DNA from: Paenibacillus_E qinlingensis | GTDB taxonomy: Bacteria; Bacillota; Bacilli; Paenibacillales; NBRC-103111 | Assembly: GCF_028746185.1 (NCBI RefSeq) | Contig: NZ_JAQIVH010000055.1 | Span: forward strand, 310,001-374,000 | Length of the DNA stretch: 64,000 nucleotides | Direction: 5' to 3' | Shown: positions 42,249-49,809 of the stretch, piece after piece | Layout of the letters: every line of letters starts with the position of its first letter | Position numbering within the stretch: the stretch's first letter is position 1 | Made by a program: the position numbers and the translations under genes | The notes under the pieces: model-generated | The model's database searches: none | What the model was told of the DNA's origin: nothing | The model's input: the letters and a program-made list of their open reading frames with translations, nothing else

Positions 42249-43862
42249 GTGATTATCAATGGGGTTTATTATGTCTATGTGTTCTTGTATGGCCTATATA
42301 CGATTTATCTGCACTCGGTCTTGAATATCCCTTTGTTTCTTCTAGCCCTTTGTCTATTTGTCTTATCCGTTCGATTCCACTCTTCACATCCCGCTATGCC
42401 TTGGCTTCAAATACTCCTCATCGGTTCTCTTCACGTACTTGGACAATCTTCCTTATGCTACCCTCTATACCTATTAACGTTGTCACACTATTCCTATAAG
42501 GAAGAGAACAAATGGAAAGCATGGGTCTTATCCATAAGCGCCATGATCATTAATTTATCTACGGTTAATTTCATAACGCATTCTGCTTCTAAAGAATCCA
42601 TGTTTGGATTCATGAGTATCCTCGACTTTGCTGCCGTCACTTGGCTAACACGAACCATCCACCTCCGCAGTGGCAAATTGGAACGAATCCGCAATGAGCG
42701 CCATTTATTAACGCAAAAAGATTCCCTTACTGGTCTCTACAATTATGAAGAATGTCATCGAAGACTCGAACAACAAATCAAACTTCATCAGCCCCTTGTG
42801 CTGTTTCTTATCGACTGTACGGATTTAAAAGCAATGAATACCTCCGGCGGCTTTCAAGCAGGTAATTTCGTGCTAAAGCAAATGGCTGATCTCCTTCAAA
42901 TCTTATTCAAAGAAGCACTCTTTATTTCACGATATGGCGGCGATGAATTCGCTGTTGTCATGCCGCTTAACAAGGATTTCCTGACAACAGCTTCCTATCA
43001 GCAGAAGCTTGATTCTGAACTCCCTAAGCTAACTGGGATTCAAAATACATATGGTATTGCTATATTTCCTCAAGATGCGCTGACGAAAGATGATCTTATT
43101 TTGCACGCAGAGCATAATCTATTTATGAAGAAACGCGAATCTTGGTTAAAACGCGAAGAACAAATGCAGCGCTCCGAGAAACTGCGTGTCGTAGGTGAAC
43201 TAGCTTCTGGTATGGCTCATGAGATTCGAAATCCTTTAACAACGGTCAAAGGTTTTTTGCAATTATCAAAAGCAAGCGATTACAATATTGAAAATTGGTA
43301 TGGACTCATCATAGACGAGATTGATCGGATGAGTGATTTGACTGGTGAGTTTCTTCAGTTCTCCAAGCCGCATCAAACTGTCTTTCAAACCCATTCATTA
43401 AATGAATGCGTACTCAAAGTTATTTCGCTCATTGAATCGGAAGCGACCAGCTCCGGGCATGAGATACATTTTCATGAGTCAACCTATGCCGTTCATATGC
43501 TTATGGATCAAGATAAAATGATACAACTCTTGTTAAACATGATGAAGAATGCTTGCGAAGCCATGGAAGCAAACGGTTCCATCCATATGAAATTAAGCCG
43601 CGATCAGAAGAACGCGACTTTAGTCATTGCGGATAATGGTCCCGGTATACCGAGTGATCAACTTGAGAAGATTTTCCATCCCTTCTTCACGACCAAAGAA
43701 ACAGGTACAGGTTTAGGATTATCGATTTGTTATAAAATCGTTCAGGATCATCATGGTACATTAGAAGTTGAAAGCGAGCTCGGTATAGGGACACGATTTA
43801 TTCTTACGTTCCCACTTGCCGTGAACATGGCTTCCGGGAATGACAATTCAGCTGTAAGTTAA
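42249..43862 (+). CDS. Membrane histidine kinase with an internal GGDEF domain
   Basis: A 537-residue fusion: five or six membrane helices (to about residue 135), a GGDEF domain (about 155-300) and a KinA/KinB-like HisKA (ELASGMAHEIRNPLTTVKGF, phospho-His near 324) with HATPase (NMMKNACEAME, DNGPGIP, GTGLGLSI). The signature loop RYGGDEF is intact, but the first half of the cyclase domain is altered (LIDCTDLKAMNTSGGFQAGN against xDIDxFKxxNDxxGHxxGD). GTG 42249 follows GGGAG; ATG 42198 has no ribosome binding site. Its stop overlaps that of the convergent GNAT gene by four bases. Confidence 0.88.
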   Translation: MIINGVYYVYVFLYGLYTIYLHSVLNIPLFLLALCLFVLSVRFHSSHPAMPWLQILLIGSLHVLGQSSLCYPLYLLTLSHYSYKEENKWKAWVLSISAMIINLSTVNFITHSASKESMFGFMSILDFAAVTWLTRTIHLRSGKLERIRNERHLLTQKDSLTGLYNYEECHRRLEQQIKLHQPLVLFLIDCTDLKAMNTSGGFQAGNFVLKQMADLLQILFKEALFISRYGGDEFAVVMPLNKDFLTTASYQQKLDSELPKLTGIQNTYGIAIFPQDALTKDDLILHAEHNLFMKKRESWLKREEQMQRSEKLRVVGELASGMAHEIRNPLTTVKGFLQLSKASDYNIENWYGLIIDEIDRMSDLTGEFLQFSKPHQTVFQTHSLNECVLKVISLIESEATSSGHEIHFHESTYAVHMLMDQDKMIQLLLNMMKNACEAMEANGSIHMKLSRDQKNATLVIADNGPGIPSDQLEKIFHPFFTTKETGTGLGLSICYKIVQDHHGTLEVESELGIGTRFILTFPLAVNMASGNDNSAVS

Positions 43863-44296
43863 AGAGATTTTTTCATTCTGACATGCAAGATTCCGGCATC
43901 ATAGAAAGGCTCATCTGAGATTACTGTGTAGCCTAACTGACTGTAGAAACCTTCCGCTTGACATTGCGCATCTAGAATCGCGTATTTGCAACCAAGCTCG
44001 AGCGCTTGTTGTTCCATCGCATGTATGAGTTGTTTCCCAAGCGATCTTCCTCTATAATCTTTCAAGACAGCTACACGTTGTAGTTTGGCTGTTGCTTCTT
44101 GGTATTCATACCATCTGGAAGTCGCAATCGGAACTTCGCCATCCCTAATGAGTAAATGATGGCAAGCTTCAGGGGACTCATCCTTTTCATCCATCTCAAG
44201 ATGTGCGGGTACTTGCTGTTCATCAACAAATACGTTAAACCGCACAGCAAAACAAGCTTTCAGTTCATCCATTGTTGTAACACGAATCGTTTCCAT
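43859..44296 (-). CDS. GNAT-family N-acetyltransferase (YjcF/ElaA-like)
   Basis: A 145-residue acetyltransferase. FAVRFNVFVDEQQVPAHLEMD at the start is typical of the YjcF/ElaA-like branch; the acetyl-CoA loop is LKDYRGRSLGKQL, followed by GCKYAILDAQCQAEGFYSQLGY in pieces. GAGGAAG precedes the ATG. Substrate unknown. Confidence 0.88.
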   Translation of the reverse strand: METIRVTTMDELKACFAVRFNVFVDEQQVPAHLEMDEKDESPEACHHLLIRDGEVPIATSRWYEYQEATAKLQRVAVLKDYRGRSLGKQLIHAMEQQALELGCKYAILDAQCQAEGFYSQLGYTVISDEPFYDAGILHVRMKKSL

Positions 44297-44375
44297 GTGG
44301 GCATCTTCCTCTCTAAGATCGTTTCTTGATCTTATCCCATTCGAGAAATGTTGTCCACACGTACGTATTCACATC

Positions 44376-44834
44376 TTACTTTCTTTCTAATAAGTAGCTG
44401 CTAGCACCAATCGCAAACCCTAATAGCGCACCAACTGCAACTTCCCGTGGTAAATGACCTAAGCGCTCCCTTAGAGCTTTCCGTCTTCGGGCGTGATAAA
44501 TTCCGGGGTGTTGCTGAGCAATCCGCTCCACCTGTTCGTCTAAATCATTCACTTCTACCGCGATCTCACCAGCGGATCTACGAATGCCCATCGCATCATA
44601 CATGACGACAGCGCCGAATACGGAACTCACCGCGAAATCAATAGCTGAGAAACCTCTTTTCAGCCCAATGTAGGTAGCAAGTGCCGTAACTCCTGAAGAA
44701 TGCGAACTCGGCATACCACCTGTTTGGACCAATTGTGACCAATCCCATTTTTTACTGAACATATACGTTAAAGGTAATTTGATGGCTTGAGCGGCACCAA
44801 TACCGATCACAGCTGTAGTCAATGCTCGATTCAT
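44376..44834 (-). CDS. Divergent PAP2 family membrane protein (YuiD type)
   Basis: A 152-residue integral membrane protein of the divergent PAP2 family (DUF212). TGGMPSSHSSGVTALATYIG, VMYDAMGIRRSAGE and LGHLPREVAVGALLG are the conserved phosphatase-like motifs. Three or four helices are predicted. GAGGTGAA precedes the ATG. Probably a lipid-phosphate-type phosphatase by fold, not shown for this family. Confidence 0.9.
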   Translation of the reverse strand: MNRALTTAVIGIGAAQAIKLPLTYMFSKKWDWSQLVQTGGMPSSHSSGVTALATYIGLKRGFSAIDFAVSSVFGAVVMYDAMGIRRSAGEIAVEVNDLDEQVERIAQQHPGIYHARRRKALRERLGHLPREVAVGALLGFAIGASSYLLERK

Positions 44835-44933
44835 TTCTATTCACCTCACTACTAGCATCCATCACAGGTTTAGATTCTATGCGCAAAGTTTGCTATACTA
44901 GACACATTGATTCTTTTGTAAGGAGTGTAACTG

Positions 44934-45359
44934 ATGAATATCGCTTTTTTCCTGTTACCAAAATCCGAAGTCATTACCGCGACTCCGCAAGCAACCCTTC
45001 GTCAAACGTTGGAGCGCATGGAGTACCACCGATATACCGCTGTTCCAATCCTTTCCGATGATGGTCATTATGTAGGAACTGTTACGGAGGGAGATTTACT
45101 TTGGTTTCTCAAAAATTCATCTCATATCGGCTTTGAAAACGCACATCGCCATGTACTTGAAGAAGTTCCTCTACGTGTTAAAAATAAACCCGTTCACATT
45201 CATGCTGACATGGTCGACTTAATTGATTTGGCCAAAGCACAAAACTTCGTACCTGTCGTCGACGATTCCGACAAATTCATTGGGATTGTCAGACGTAGCG
45301 AAATTATTGAGTATTGCGCCAAACAAATGAATTTACAAGCCAAAGCTGTACAGTCCTAA
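44934..45359 (+). CDS. Two-CBS-domain protein (CbpB/DarB-like)
   Basis: A 141-residue protein made of two CBS domains (about 10-70 and 80-135) with YTAVPILSDDGHYVGTVTEGDLL and FVPVVDDSDKFIGIVRRSEII as the second-strand motifs. Length and layout resemble the stand-alone c-di-AMP-binding CBS protein DarB of Bacillus, though ligand binding cannot be read. It is far from acuA and too short to be AcuB. AAGGAGTG precedes the ATG. Confidence 0.87.
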   Translation: MNIAFFLLPKSEVITATPQATLRQTLERMEYHRYTAVPILSDDGHYVGTVTEGDLLWFLKNSSHIGFENAHRHVLEEVPLRVKNKPVHIHADMVDLIDLAKAQNFVPVVDDSDKFIGIVRRSEIIEYCAKQMNLQAKAVQS

Positions 45360-45389
45360 TTATTTTAATAATTACCATATTGGCATAGT

Positions 45390-45422
45390 AAAAAGGCTGA
45401 GAGATGATCTCAGCCTTTTTTT
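45390..45422. terminator. Terminator after the CBS gene
   Basis: AAAAAGGCTGAGA-TGA-TCTCAGCCTTTTTTT, perfect arms, between convergent genes. Confidence 0.9.
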
Positions 45423-45443
45423 GCTTTTTCATATCCGAACCTG

Positions 45444-46019
45444 TTATTGTACTTGACCATTGGATGAAGCCTTAGATGAGACAAATTCGCTTGCCCAATC
45501 AACCATCCCATTCATTAATGTCAAAATGAGATTAACCGCATCCTTTTCCGTAAGAGAGCCATTCGACTGACTGCTGACGTATTGCGACGTTTTTTGTTCC
45601 AATTTCACTACCAAATCTTTAATTTTTAAAAGTTCATTCGCCAAATCAGTTACTTGCTGATTGTTCGCGTTTCCTTGGTTCATATTTTGACCTTGATTTT
45701 GACCTTGATTTTGATTTTGACCTTGATTTTGGTTCTGATTCTGACCTTGTGATTGGCCCTGTGATGATTGACCTTGAGACTGACCCTGTGATTGGCCTTG
45801 ATCCTGATCTTGGCCTTGACTTTGGGACGTATCATTTGCCGAGTCATTTGACGCGGCAGATCCATTACTAGAAGAAGCCTGCTGCTGTCCTTGGCTGTCT
45901 TGTGAGCCTTGCGCACTTGAGATCAACATTTTTTTGACCTGCTCTAACTCAATGAGCACCATATCGTTTTGCTTGGTTAATTCATCCATTTGCAGCTTGA
46001 GATCCTGTGTTTTGATCAT
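45444..46019 (-). CDS. Low-complexity Gln/Ser/Asn/Gly repeat protein
   Basis: A 191-residue protein with coiled-coil ends (LQMDELTKQNDMVLIELEQV; LLKIKDLVVKLEQKTSQYV) flanking a central region of about 80 residues built from QGQ/QSQ/QNQ units. The DNA at about 45680-45830 is a degenerate 6-12-base tandem repeat. No signal peptide or membrane segment. AAGGG precedes the ATG. It could be a spore or intracellular scaffold or phase-separating protein; I do not recognise the family. Confidence 0.75.
   Translation of the reverse strand: MIKTQDLKLQMDELTKQNDMVLIELEQVKKMLISSAQGSQDSQGQQQASSSNGSAASNDSANDTSQSQGQDQDQGQSQGQSQGQSSQGQSQGQNQNQNQGQNQNQGQNQGQNMNQGNANNQQVTDLANELLKIKDLVVKLEQKTSQYVSSQSNGSLTEKDAVNLILTLMNGMVDWASEFVSSKASSNGQVQ
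45680..45830. repeat. Degenerate tandem repeat inside the Gln-rich gene
   Basis: Repeated TTGACC-TTGATTT-TGA-type units on the plus strand (CAAAATCAAGGTCAA on the coding strand) encode QNQGQ and QSQGQ. Copy number is probably variable between strains. Confidence 0.8.
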
Positions 46020-46041
46020 GTTGTTGAAACCCTTCCTTTCC

Positions 46042-46593
46042 TTATTTCACAGCACCGCAAGCAATCCGTTTACCTGAATTGCCAGATGGATCTGTTTTCA
46101 AATCATCTGCTTTCTCGTGGATAACTACACTAGAGCCGCCCGGTTTAAACAGCGAGTTAGGCTTATCCTTTTCTAAGACGACCGCTTTCGTAACGCTGCT
46201 AAATCGTCCATTACCTTGTGCATCTACAATAAGATTTGGCAGATCTCCGGCATGTGCACCCTTCGGATTAAGGAAACCATGCTCCTTCATATGTGGATTG
46301 AAATGCCCTCCTGCCGTATCAAACGTTGGTGCTTCGCATATCGCCTTTTCGTGGATGTGCAGACCATGAACACCAGGAGTAAGTCCGCTTACCTCTACAT
46401 CCATCTGTACACCGTCTCTAACAGCGGTTAGTTGTGCAGAACCTACTGATTGGTTGTTTGACCCTATAAGCGCTACACGAATCGTTTCCGGCGATGTGGT
46501 GGCCTCTGTTACTGTGGTACTTCTAACTGTTTGGCAACCTGTCAACATCATGAGACCCGCGCTGGCCGTCATCATAATTTGAACTATTTTCAT
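46042..46593 (-). CDS. Cu/Zn superoxide dismutase-like lipoprotein
   Basis: A 183-residue exported lipoprotein: signal peptide ending in the lipobox LTGC (Cys20), then the SOD beta-barrel. Copper ligands GLHIHE (two His), GGHFNP and VVIHE and zinc-site HAGDLPN are all present, unlike Bacillus subtilis YojM, which lacks part of the copper site (from memory). AGGAGG nine bases before ATG 46593; the frame extends to 46650. Should dismutate superoxide outside the membrane. It is 22 bases upstream of the Gln-rich gene on the same strand. Confidence 0.92.
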   Translation of the reverse strand: MKIVQIMMTASAGLMMLTGCQTVRSTTVTEATTSPETIRVALIGSNNQSVGSAQLTAVRDGVQMDVEVSGLTPGVHGLHIHEKAICEAPTFDTAGGHFNPHMKEHGFLNPKGAHAGDLPNLIVDAQGNGRFSSVTKAVVLEKDKPNSLFKPGGSSVVIHEKADDLKTDPSGNSGKRIACGAVK

Positions 46594-46711
46594 TTGTACA
46601 ATCCTCCTGTAAAACCACACATTGGTATATTCTACCCTTAGGATGCACAACTGCCCTTCACGATAACCACATAATACCTAACAATTTTTCTAAATCATCC
46701 TTTGAAAAAGC

Positions 46712-46739
46712 AAAAAACCTGCAATCTTTCGATTACAGG
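46712..46739 (-). terminator. Terminator of the 108-aa coiled-coil gene
   Basis: Minus strand CCTGTAATC-GAAA-GATTGCAGG followed by TTTTTT. Confidence 0.8.
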
Positions 46740-46768
46740 CATCTTCATCCATGTTCCTTTTAATATGA

Positions 46769-47095
46769 TTATAAAATAGTCATGAGCTTAGCGATGATTT
46801 GAAGGTTCTCCAATTTCCGTTTGTAAAAGTGAAATTCCACCTTCGTATGCTCAACCGCGTCTTCCATCTGTAGAACTTGTTTTTGCAACTCTTTCGTGTG
46901 TGGCCATAATTCCGCCTGCCGCTGAAGCTCATTCTTCCCTGTTACGAGCCCTTCGCCAATCACTTCATACTCCTTCGTAAGAAGCATATGCTTTGCCCAA
47001 TTCAATTCAGATACAGCATCGACATAAATGGCTTCCGCTTGTTTCAACAATTCCGGTACAAGTTGTAGCTCTAAAATAACATCCGACCGATTCAT
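46769..47095 (-). CDS. Small coiled-coil protein
   Basis: A 108-residue helical protein (LKQAEAIYVDAVSELNWAKH; LQKQVLQMEDAVEHTKVEFH) reminiscent of short phage-type hypothetical proteins, but no phage genes are near. AGGAGG precedes the ATG. It has its own terminator. Function unknown. Confidence 0.68.
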   Translation of the reverse strand: MNRSDVILELQLVPELLKQAEAIYVDAVSELNWAKHMLLTKEYEVIGEGLVTGKNELQRQAELWPHTKELQKQVLQMEDAVEHTKVEFHFYKRKLENLQIIAKLMTIL

Positions 47096-47203
47096 TCGGA
47101 TTCCTCCTATGAGTTTTCATAGAAACTCAGCATAGTAAACCATCAAATATTATTGCTTAGCCTCATATATATTCCTAGTAAAACAAAACATGCACACAAG
47201 CTG

Positions 47204-47229
47204 AAACCCGCTAAAATAGCGGGTTTTCT
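47204..47229 (+). terminator. Orphan terminator between divergent genes
   Basis: AAACCCGCTA (47204-47213) and TAGCGGGTTT (47217-47226) followed by TCTCC. No gene ends nearby on either strand, which suggests a short untranslated transcript from about 47100-47230 or protection from read-through. Confidence 0.6.
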
Positions 47230-47382
47230 CCTCTCATCCGACTTATTTCGCAAGACAATTCCGCTATGGAATGACAAAACTATTAAGTCTGCATTAAATC
47301 TGATAGATTCGCTCGCAACCTACTTGTATAACCTATTAGAAGTGCTACAATGTTACTATACGTATCAGAGGAGGTGACAAAC

Positions 47383-47541
47383 ATGAGCCAAGAAGAAGAA
47401 GTAGTACAACCAAATGAGCAAGAAGAAATCTCTGCTGAATCCACTGAAGAAGTGGTGAGTCAAGAGGCTGAAGAAGTAATCGCTGAAGCGATTGAAGAAG
47501 CAGCTGCTGCAGAGGAAGAAGCAGAACAATCCGAAGAATAA
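47383..47541 (+). CDS. Glu-rich acidic mini-protein
   Basis: A 52-residue protein that is about half Glu/Asp plus Ala, Val, Ser, Gln (SQEEEVVQPNEQEE, VIAEAIEEAAAAEEEAEQ). GAGGAGGTGACAAAC before the ATG is a near-perfect ribosome binding site; the 11 upstream codons of the frame are untranslated. A terminator follows. It precedes the SASP gene. Possibly a spore-core or nucleic-acid-mimicking protein; not recognised. Confidence 0.72.
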   Translation: MSQEEEVVQPNEQEEISAESTEEVVSQEAEEVIAEAIEEAAAAEEEAEQSEE

Positions 47542-47570
47542 TGTAACCGTTATCATACATGATCAAATAT

Positions 47571-47598
47571 CCCCCTCAACTTCACAGTTGGGGGTTTA
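47571..47598 (+). terminator. Terminator of the acidic mini-protein gene
   Basis: CCCCC-T-CAAC (47571-47580) and GTTG-GGGG (47587-47594), then TTTATT. Confidence 0.75.
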
Positions 47599-47630
47599 TT
47601 GATTTCACATATATTTTTTTTGATTTCAAC

Positions 47631-47659
47631 GCATAAATATTCTGAACATTCAAATAATA
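47631..47659 (+). promoter_or_regulatory. Forespore sigma-G-like promoter of the SASP gene
   Basis: GCATA (47631-47635), a 17-base spacer and AATAATA (47653-47659; consensus CATAnTA with one mismatch), 33 bases before the SASP start codon. Fits sigma-G expectations for alpha/beta SASP genes. Confidence 0.45.
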
Positions 47660-47691
47660 CTGGTGTACCAATAAAAAGGAGATGATTTTGA

Positions 47692-47901
47692 ATGGCTAAC
47701 AGATCAAACACTTTAGTCGTACAAGAAGCAAAGGCAGCACTTGATCAAATGAAGTATGAAGTCGCTCAGGAAATTGGTGTCCCTCTCTCCAATGGTTACA
47801 ACGGTAATTTGTCAACACGTGATGCTGGCTCAATCGGTGGCACCATCACAAAAAGATTAGTGCAAATGGCTGAACAATCTTTAGGCGGCTACAAACGCTA
47901 A
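47692..47901 (+). CDS. Alpha/beta-type small acid-soluble spore protein
   Basis: A 69-residue DNA-coating spore protein. LDQMKYEVAQEIGV contains the GPR protease recognition region (here YEVA), and GYNGNLSTRDAGSIGGTITKRLVQMAE is the second conserved helix block (listed in shortened form). AAGGAGATG precedes the ATG. Direct evidence that the organism makes endospores. Confidence 0.96.
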   Translation: MANRSNTLVVQEAKAALDQMKYEVAQEIGVPLSNGYNGNLSTRDAGSIGGTITKRLVQMAEQSLGGYKR

Positions 47902-47924
47902 TCCTTTGATGTAGGAGCAAGCTC

Positions 47925-47974
47925 AAAAAAGACTGAATCACTCGATCCTCCTTAGAGTGACTTCAGTCTTTTTT
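47925..47974 (+). terminator. Terminator of the SASP gene
   Basis: AAAAAAGACTGAA-CACTC and GAGTG-CTTCAGTCTTTTTT arms with one mismatch. Confidence 0.9.
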
Positions 47975-48101
47975 CTATTTCCTTCAAATTCCTCCGATTT
48001 CCCTTGAATTTCCTCACCAGTTTCCACGAACACCTATAATTAATCCTCTAGCTTTAGTATGATTACCTTGCTCGGATACCCGAATAAGGAGTGTTGAAAC
48101 C

Positions 48102-48392
48102 ATGACCACGCAATACGAAATTTTCCGCGATCCTTTCCGCATGTTAATTCTGTTGGCCACGTTAGTGAGTGAAAAGCAAAACGAACCCGCCTTGCAATTT
48201 GACAAAGTACCTTATTTCGAAAATGATACCTTCCTTATTCAGCATGACAAGTTTGTTTATAAGAAAAATTTCACAGAAATCACTTGGTTTCAATTTTTGG
48301 GAAGAGATATCGCAAGCAGTAAAGACCTTTCACGAGAAGAATATAATAAAATGTTCGTTGATTGCCTGGCGTCCTTATACCACCTAGCATAA
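48102..48392 (+). CDS. Conserved hypothetical protein, 96 residues
   Basis: A small soluble protein: TTQYEIFRDPFRMLILLATL, hydrophobic helix, then DKFVYKKNFTEITWFQFL and DLSREEYNKMF. No family recognised. TAAGGAG precedes the ATG and a terminator follows, so it is expressed as a single gene. Confidence 0.7.
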   Translation: MTTQYEIFRDPFRMLILLATLVSEKQNEPALQFDKVPYFENDTFLIQHDKFVYKKNFTEITWFQFLGRDIASSKDLSREEYNKMFVDCLASLYHLA

Positions 48393-48397
48393 GAAAA

Positions 48398-48430
48398 AGA
48401 AGGAGCAGATCACCTGGATCCGCTCCTTCT
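48398..48430. terminator. Bidirectional terminator
   Basis: AGAAGGAGC-GATC and GATC-GCTCCTTCT between convergent genes at 48392 and 48440. Confidence 0.85.
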
Positions 48431-48439
48431 CCTATTTCA

Positions 48440-48634
48440 TTACTTCTTCTTAACTTCTTCTACAAAAACGTCACTTGCATCACGTGTGCTGCCGAGTTCA
48501 AGAATCGTATATTTTTTCTCACCGATCATGATCACATCTTCCACTTCAGGAAGCGGATCGCCTAGGTATACCGTGCCTAAATACACATTACTACTCTTCA
48601 ATCTTAAATTCCAACGATGTTGTTGTTTCGTCAT
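48440..48634 (-). CDS. Small hypothetical protein, 64 residues
   Basis: A compact beta-rich protein (LRLKSSNVYLGTVYLGDPLP; VIMIGEKKYTILELGSTRD). GGGAGGA lies seven bases before ATG 48634; an in-frame start at 48649 is less likely. No family recognised. Confidence 0.68.
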   Translation of the reverse strand: MTKQQHRWNLRLKSSNVYLGTVYLGDPLPEVEDVIMIGEKKYTILELGSTRDASDVFVEEVKKK

Positions 48635-48767
48635 AGCTAATCCTCCCAAAACTCTAATGTTCTCAAGTTACCATAAATTCACGCAAGATGAAAGCTATAC
48701 TAGGAAACATCGCTGAATTATGGTACATTAATTTCACTTACATAACCAGAGAGGCTGACATCTTGCA

Positions 48768-48932
48768 ATGACATCTCGAGGAATTACACCGGATGAGCTA
48801 TCCCTTCTACTCGCTAAAGAAACAGATTCTCCTCTTGAACCAACGGAGCCAATCTCTTTTTTACCGCGGTCCAAAAAGAAGCGAAAGCCTTATTCCATCC
48901 TGCATAAGCTGATCTTTTTTTGGAAGAAGTAA
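48768..48932 (+). CDS. Putative 54-aa basic protein
   Basis: An open frame too short for standard calling: TSRGITPDELSLLLAKETDS, then a lysine-rich C-terminal helix with FLPRSKKKRKP and ILHKLIFFWKK. GAGAGG lies about 16 bases upstream, a poor spacing. The sense-strand codon use looks natural and the tRNA-Val promoter starts just after it. Not recognised. Confidence 0.4.
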   Translation: MTSRGITPDELSLLLAKETDSPLEPTEPISFLPRSKKKRKPYSILHKLIFFWKK

Positions 48933-48943
48933 CAGCCCAACAA

Positions 48944-48972
48944 TTGACAATCTCTCGTTATTTTGGTATATT
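48944..48972 (+). promoter_or_regulatory. Sigma-A promoter of tRNA-Val
   Basis: TTGACA (48944-48949), a 17-base spacer, TATATT (48967-48972), 18 bases before the tRNA: a near-consensus promoter. Confidence 0.85.
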
Positions 48973-48990
48973 ACTGACTATATCTAAAAC

Positions 48991-49063
48991 GATCTGTTAG
49001 CTCAGCTGGGAGAGCACTATCTTGACAGGGTAGGGGTCAGTGGTTCGAGCCCACTACAGGTCA
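48991..49063 (+). tRNA. tRNA-Val (anticodon GAC)
   Basis: Full cloverleaf: acceptor GATCTGT/ACAGGTC with one G-U, D-arm GCTC...GAGC, anticodon stem CTATC/GGTAG with loop TTGACAG (anticodon GAC), T-arm GTGGTTCGAGCCCAC. The discriminator is A and no CCA is encoded. Single gene with consensus promoter and terminator. Confidence 0.93.
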
Positions 49064-49071
49064 TACATAAC

Positions 49072-49107
49072 AGAAAACCCGTGAAGCCTAGTGCTTCACG
49101 GGTTTTC
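49072..49107 (+). terminator. Terminator of tRNA-Val
   Basis: AGAAAACCCGTGAAGC and GCTTCACGGGTTTTCT, perfect 16-base arms. Confidence 0.9.
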
Positions 49108-49288
49108 TGCATTAGTACACCTCTAAAACGTGTATTTCTCATTAGACTATTTTGAGATATTGGATACCGAACTTTGCAAAGAAAGTGAGCGCCTTCTGGT
49201 GCTTGAAATCCTTTAAGTACTACAAATAATTAGTACTTATTTACACTTAATATCGATGTTATGATTTGGCAGAAAGGATGGTGCTAGT

Positions 49289-49621
49289 TTGAGTCATAAA
49301 AAAAATATATCACTTAGTTTATTGTTATTTGTATTTGGATTGTTTTTATGGAATTTTGCAATTCACAAATCCGGGGAAGGATTCGACAATCTAGGATATG
49401 GTATCTTGGGCTTTGCTATTACTGCGCTTGGAATCATCTGCACAGTAGCTTCCATCATATATTTAGCCGTTAAAAGTTCTTTAATAGAATTTAATAACTA
49501 TAATCATCCATATATCCCAAGAAGATTGTTCAGCTTTTTTTTATATGCTTTATCAGCTGGTCTATTAACCTTAATTTTTGGTTTCGTGACACTATTCATC
49601 CTAGAAAGCTTTGCCAAATAA
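49289..49621 (+). CDS. Small membrane protein, three helices
   Basis: A 110-residue integral membrane protein with helices at about 8-26, 36-60 and 82-108. TTG start with AGAAAGGA about 10 bases upstream. Low GC. No family recognised. Confidence 0.6.
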   Translation: MSHKKNISLSLLLFVFGLFLWNFAIHKSGEGFDNLGYGILGFAITALGIICTVASIIYLAVKSSLIEFNNYNHPYIPRRLFSFFLYALSAGLLTLIFGFVTLFILESFAK

Positions 49622-49771
49622 TAGTAGGCATATTCATTCGGCTACCTCCGAGCAAGAAAACAACCTGGTTAGCAAAACAGCTTTCCTCAATGCAGACCAG
49701 ATCATCGGGCCATATCACAATAACTAACTTTGCTCTATTGCTTCTCCTCCCTTGCCCACTCCCCCACACGC

Positions 49772-49798
49772 AAAAAGAACCCCACTCAGGGGTTCTTA
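49772..49798 (-). terminator. Terminator of the chemoreceptor gene
   Basis: Minus strand AAGAACCCC-TGAGT-GGGGTTCTT followed by TTTG, 12 bases after the stop at 49810. Confidence 0.85.
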
Positions 49799-49809
49799 TA
49801 CAAATATCC

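Noticed and set aside
44934..45359. AcuB
   Set aside because: Two CBS domains but only 141 residues with no ACT domain, and far from acuA/acuC.
45680..45830. CRISPR-like regular repeats
   Set aside because: Units are 6-12 bases without unique spacers, and they encode the Gln-rich repeats of a real gene; no cas genes are present.
45680..45916. Lys/Ile-rich frame in another phase of the Gln-rich gene
   Set aside because: Alternate-frame reading of the same tandem DNA repeat.
47345..47566. Leu-rich frame antisense to the Glu-rich mini-gene
   Set aside because: GAA/GAG codons read backwards give Leu/Phe codons; no ribosome binding site.
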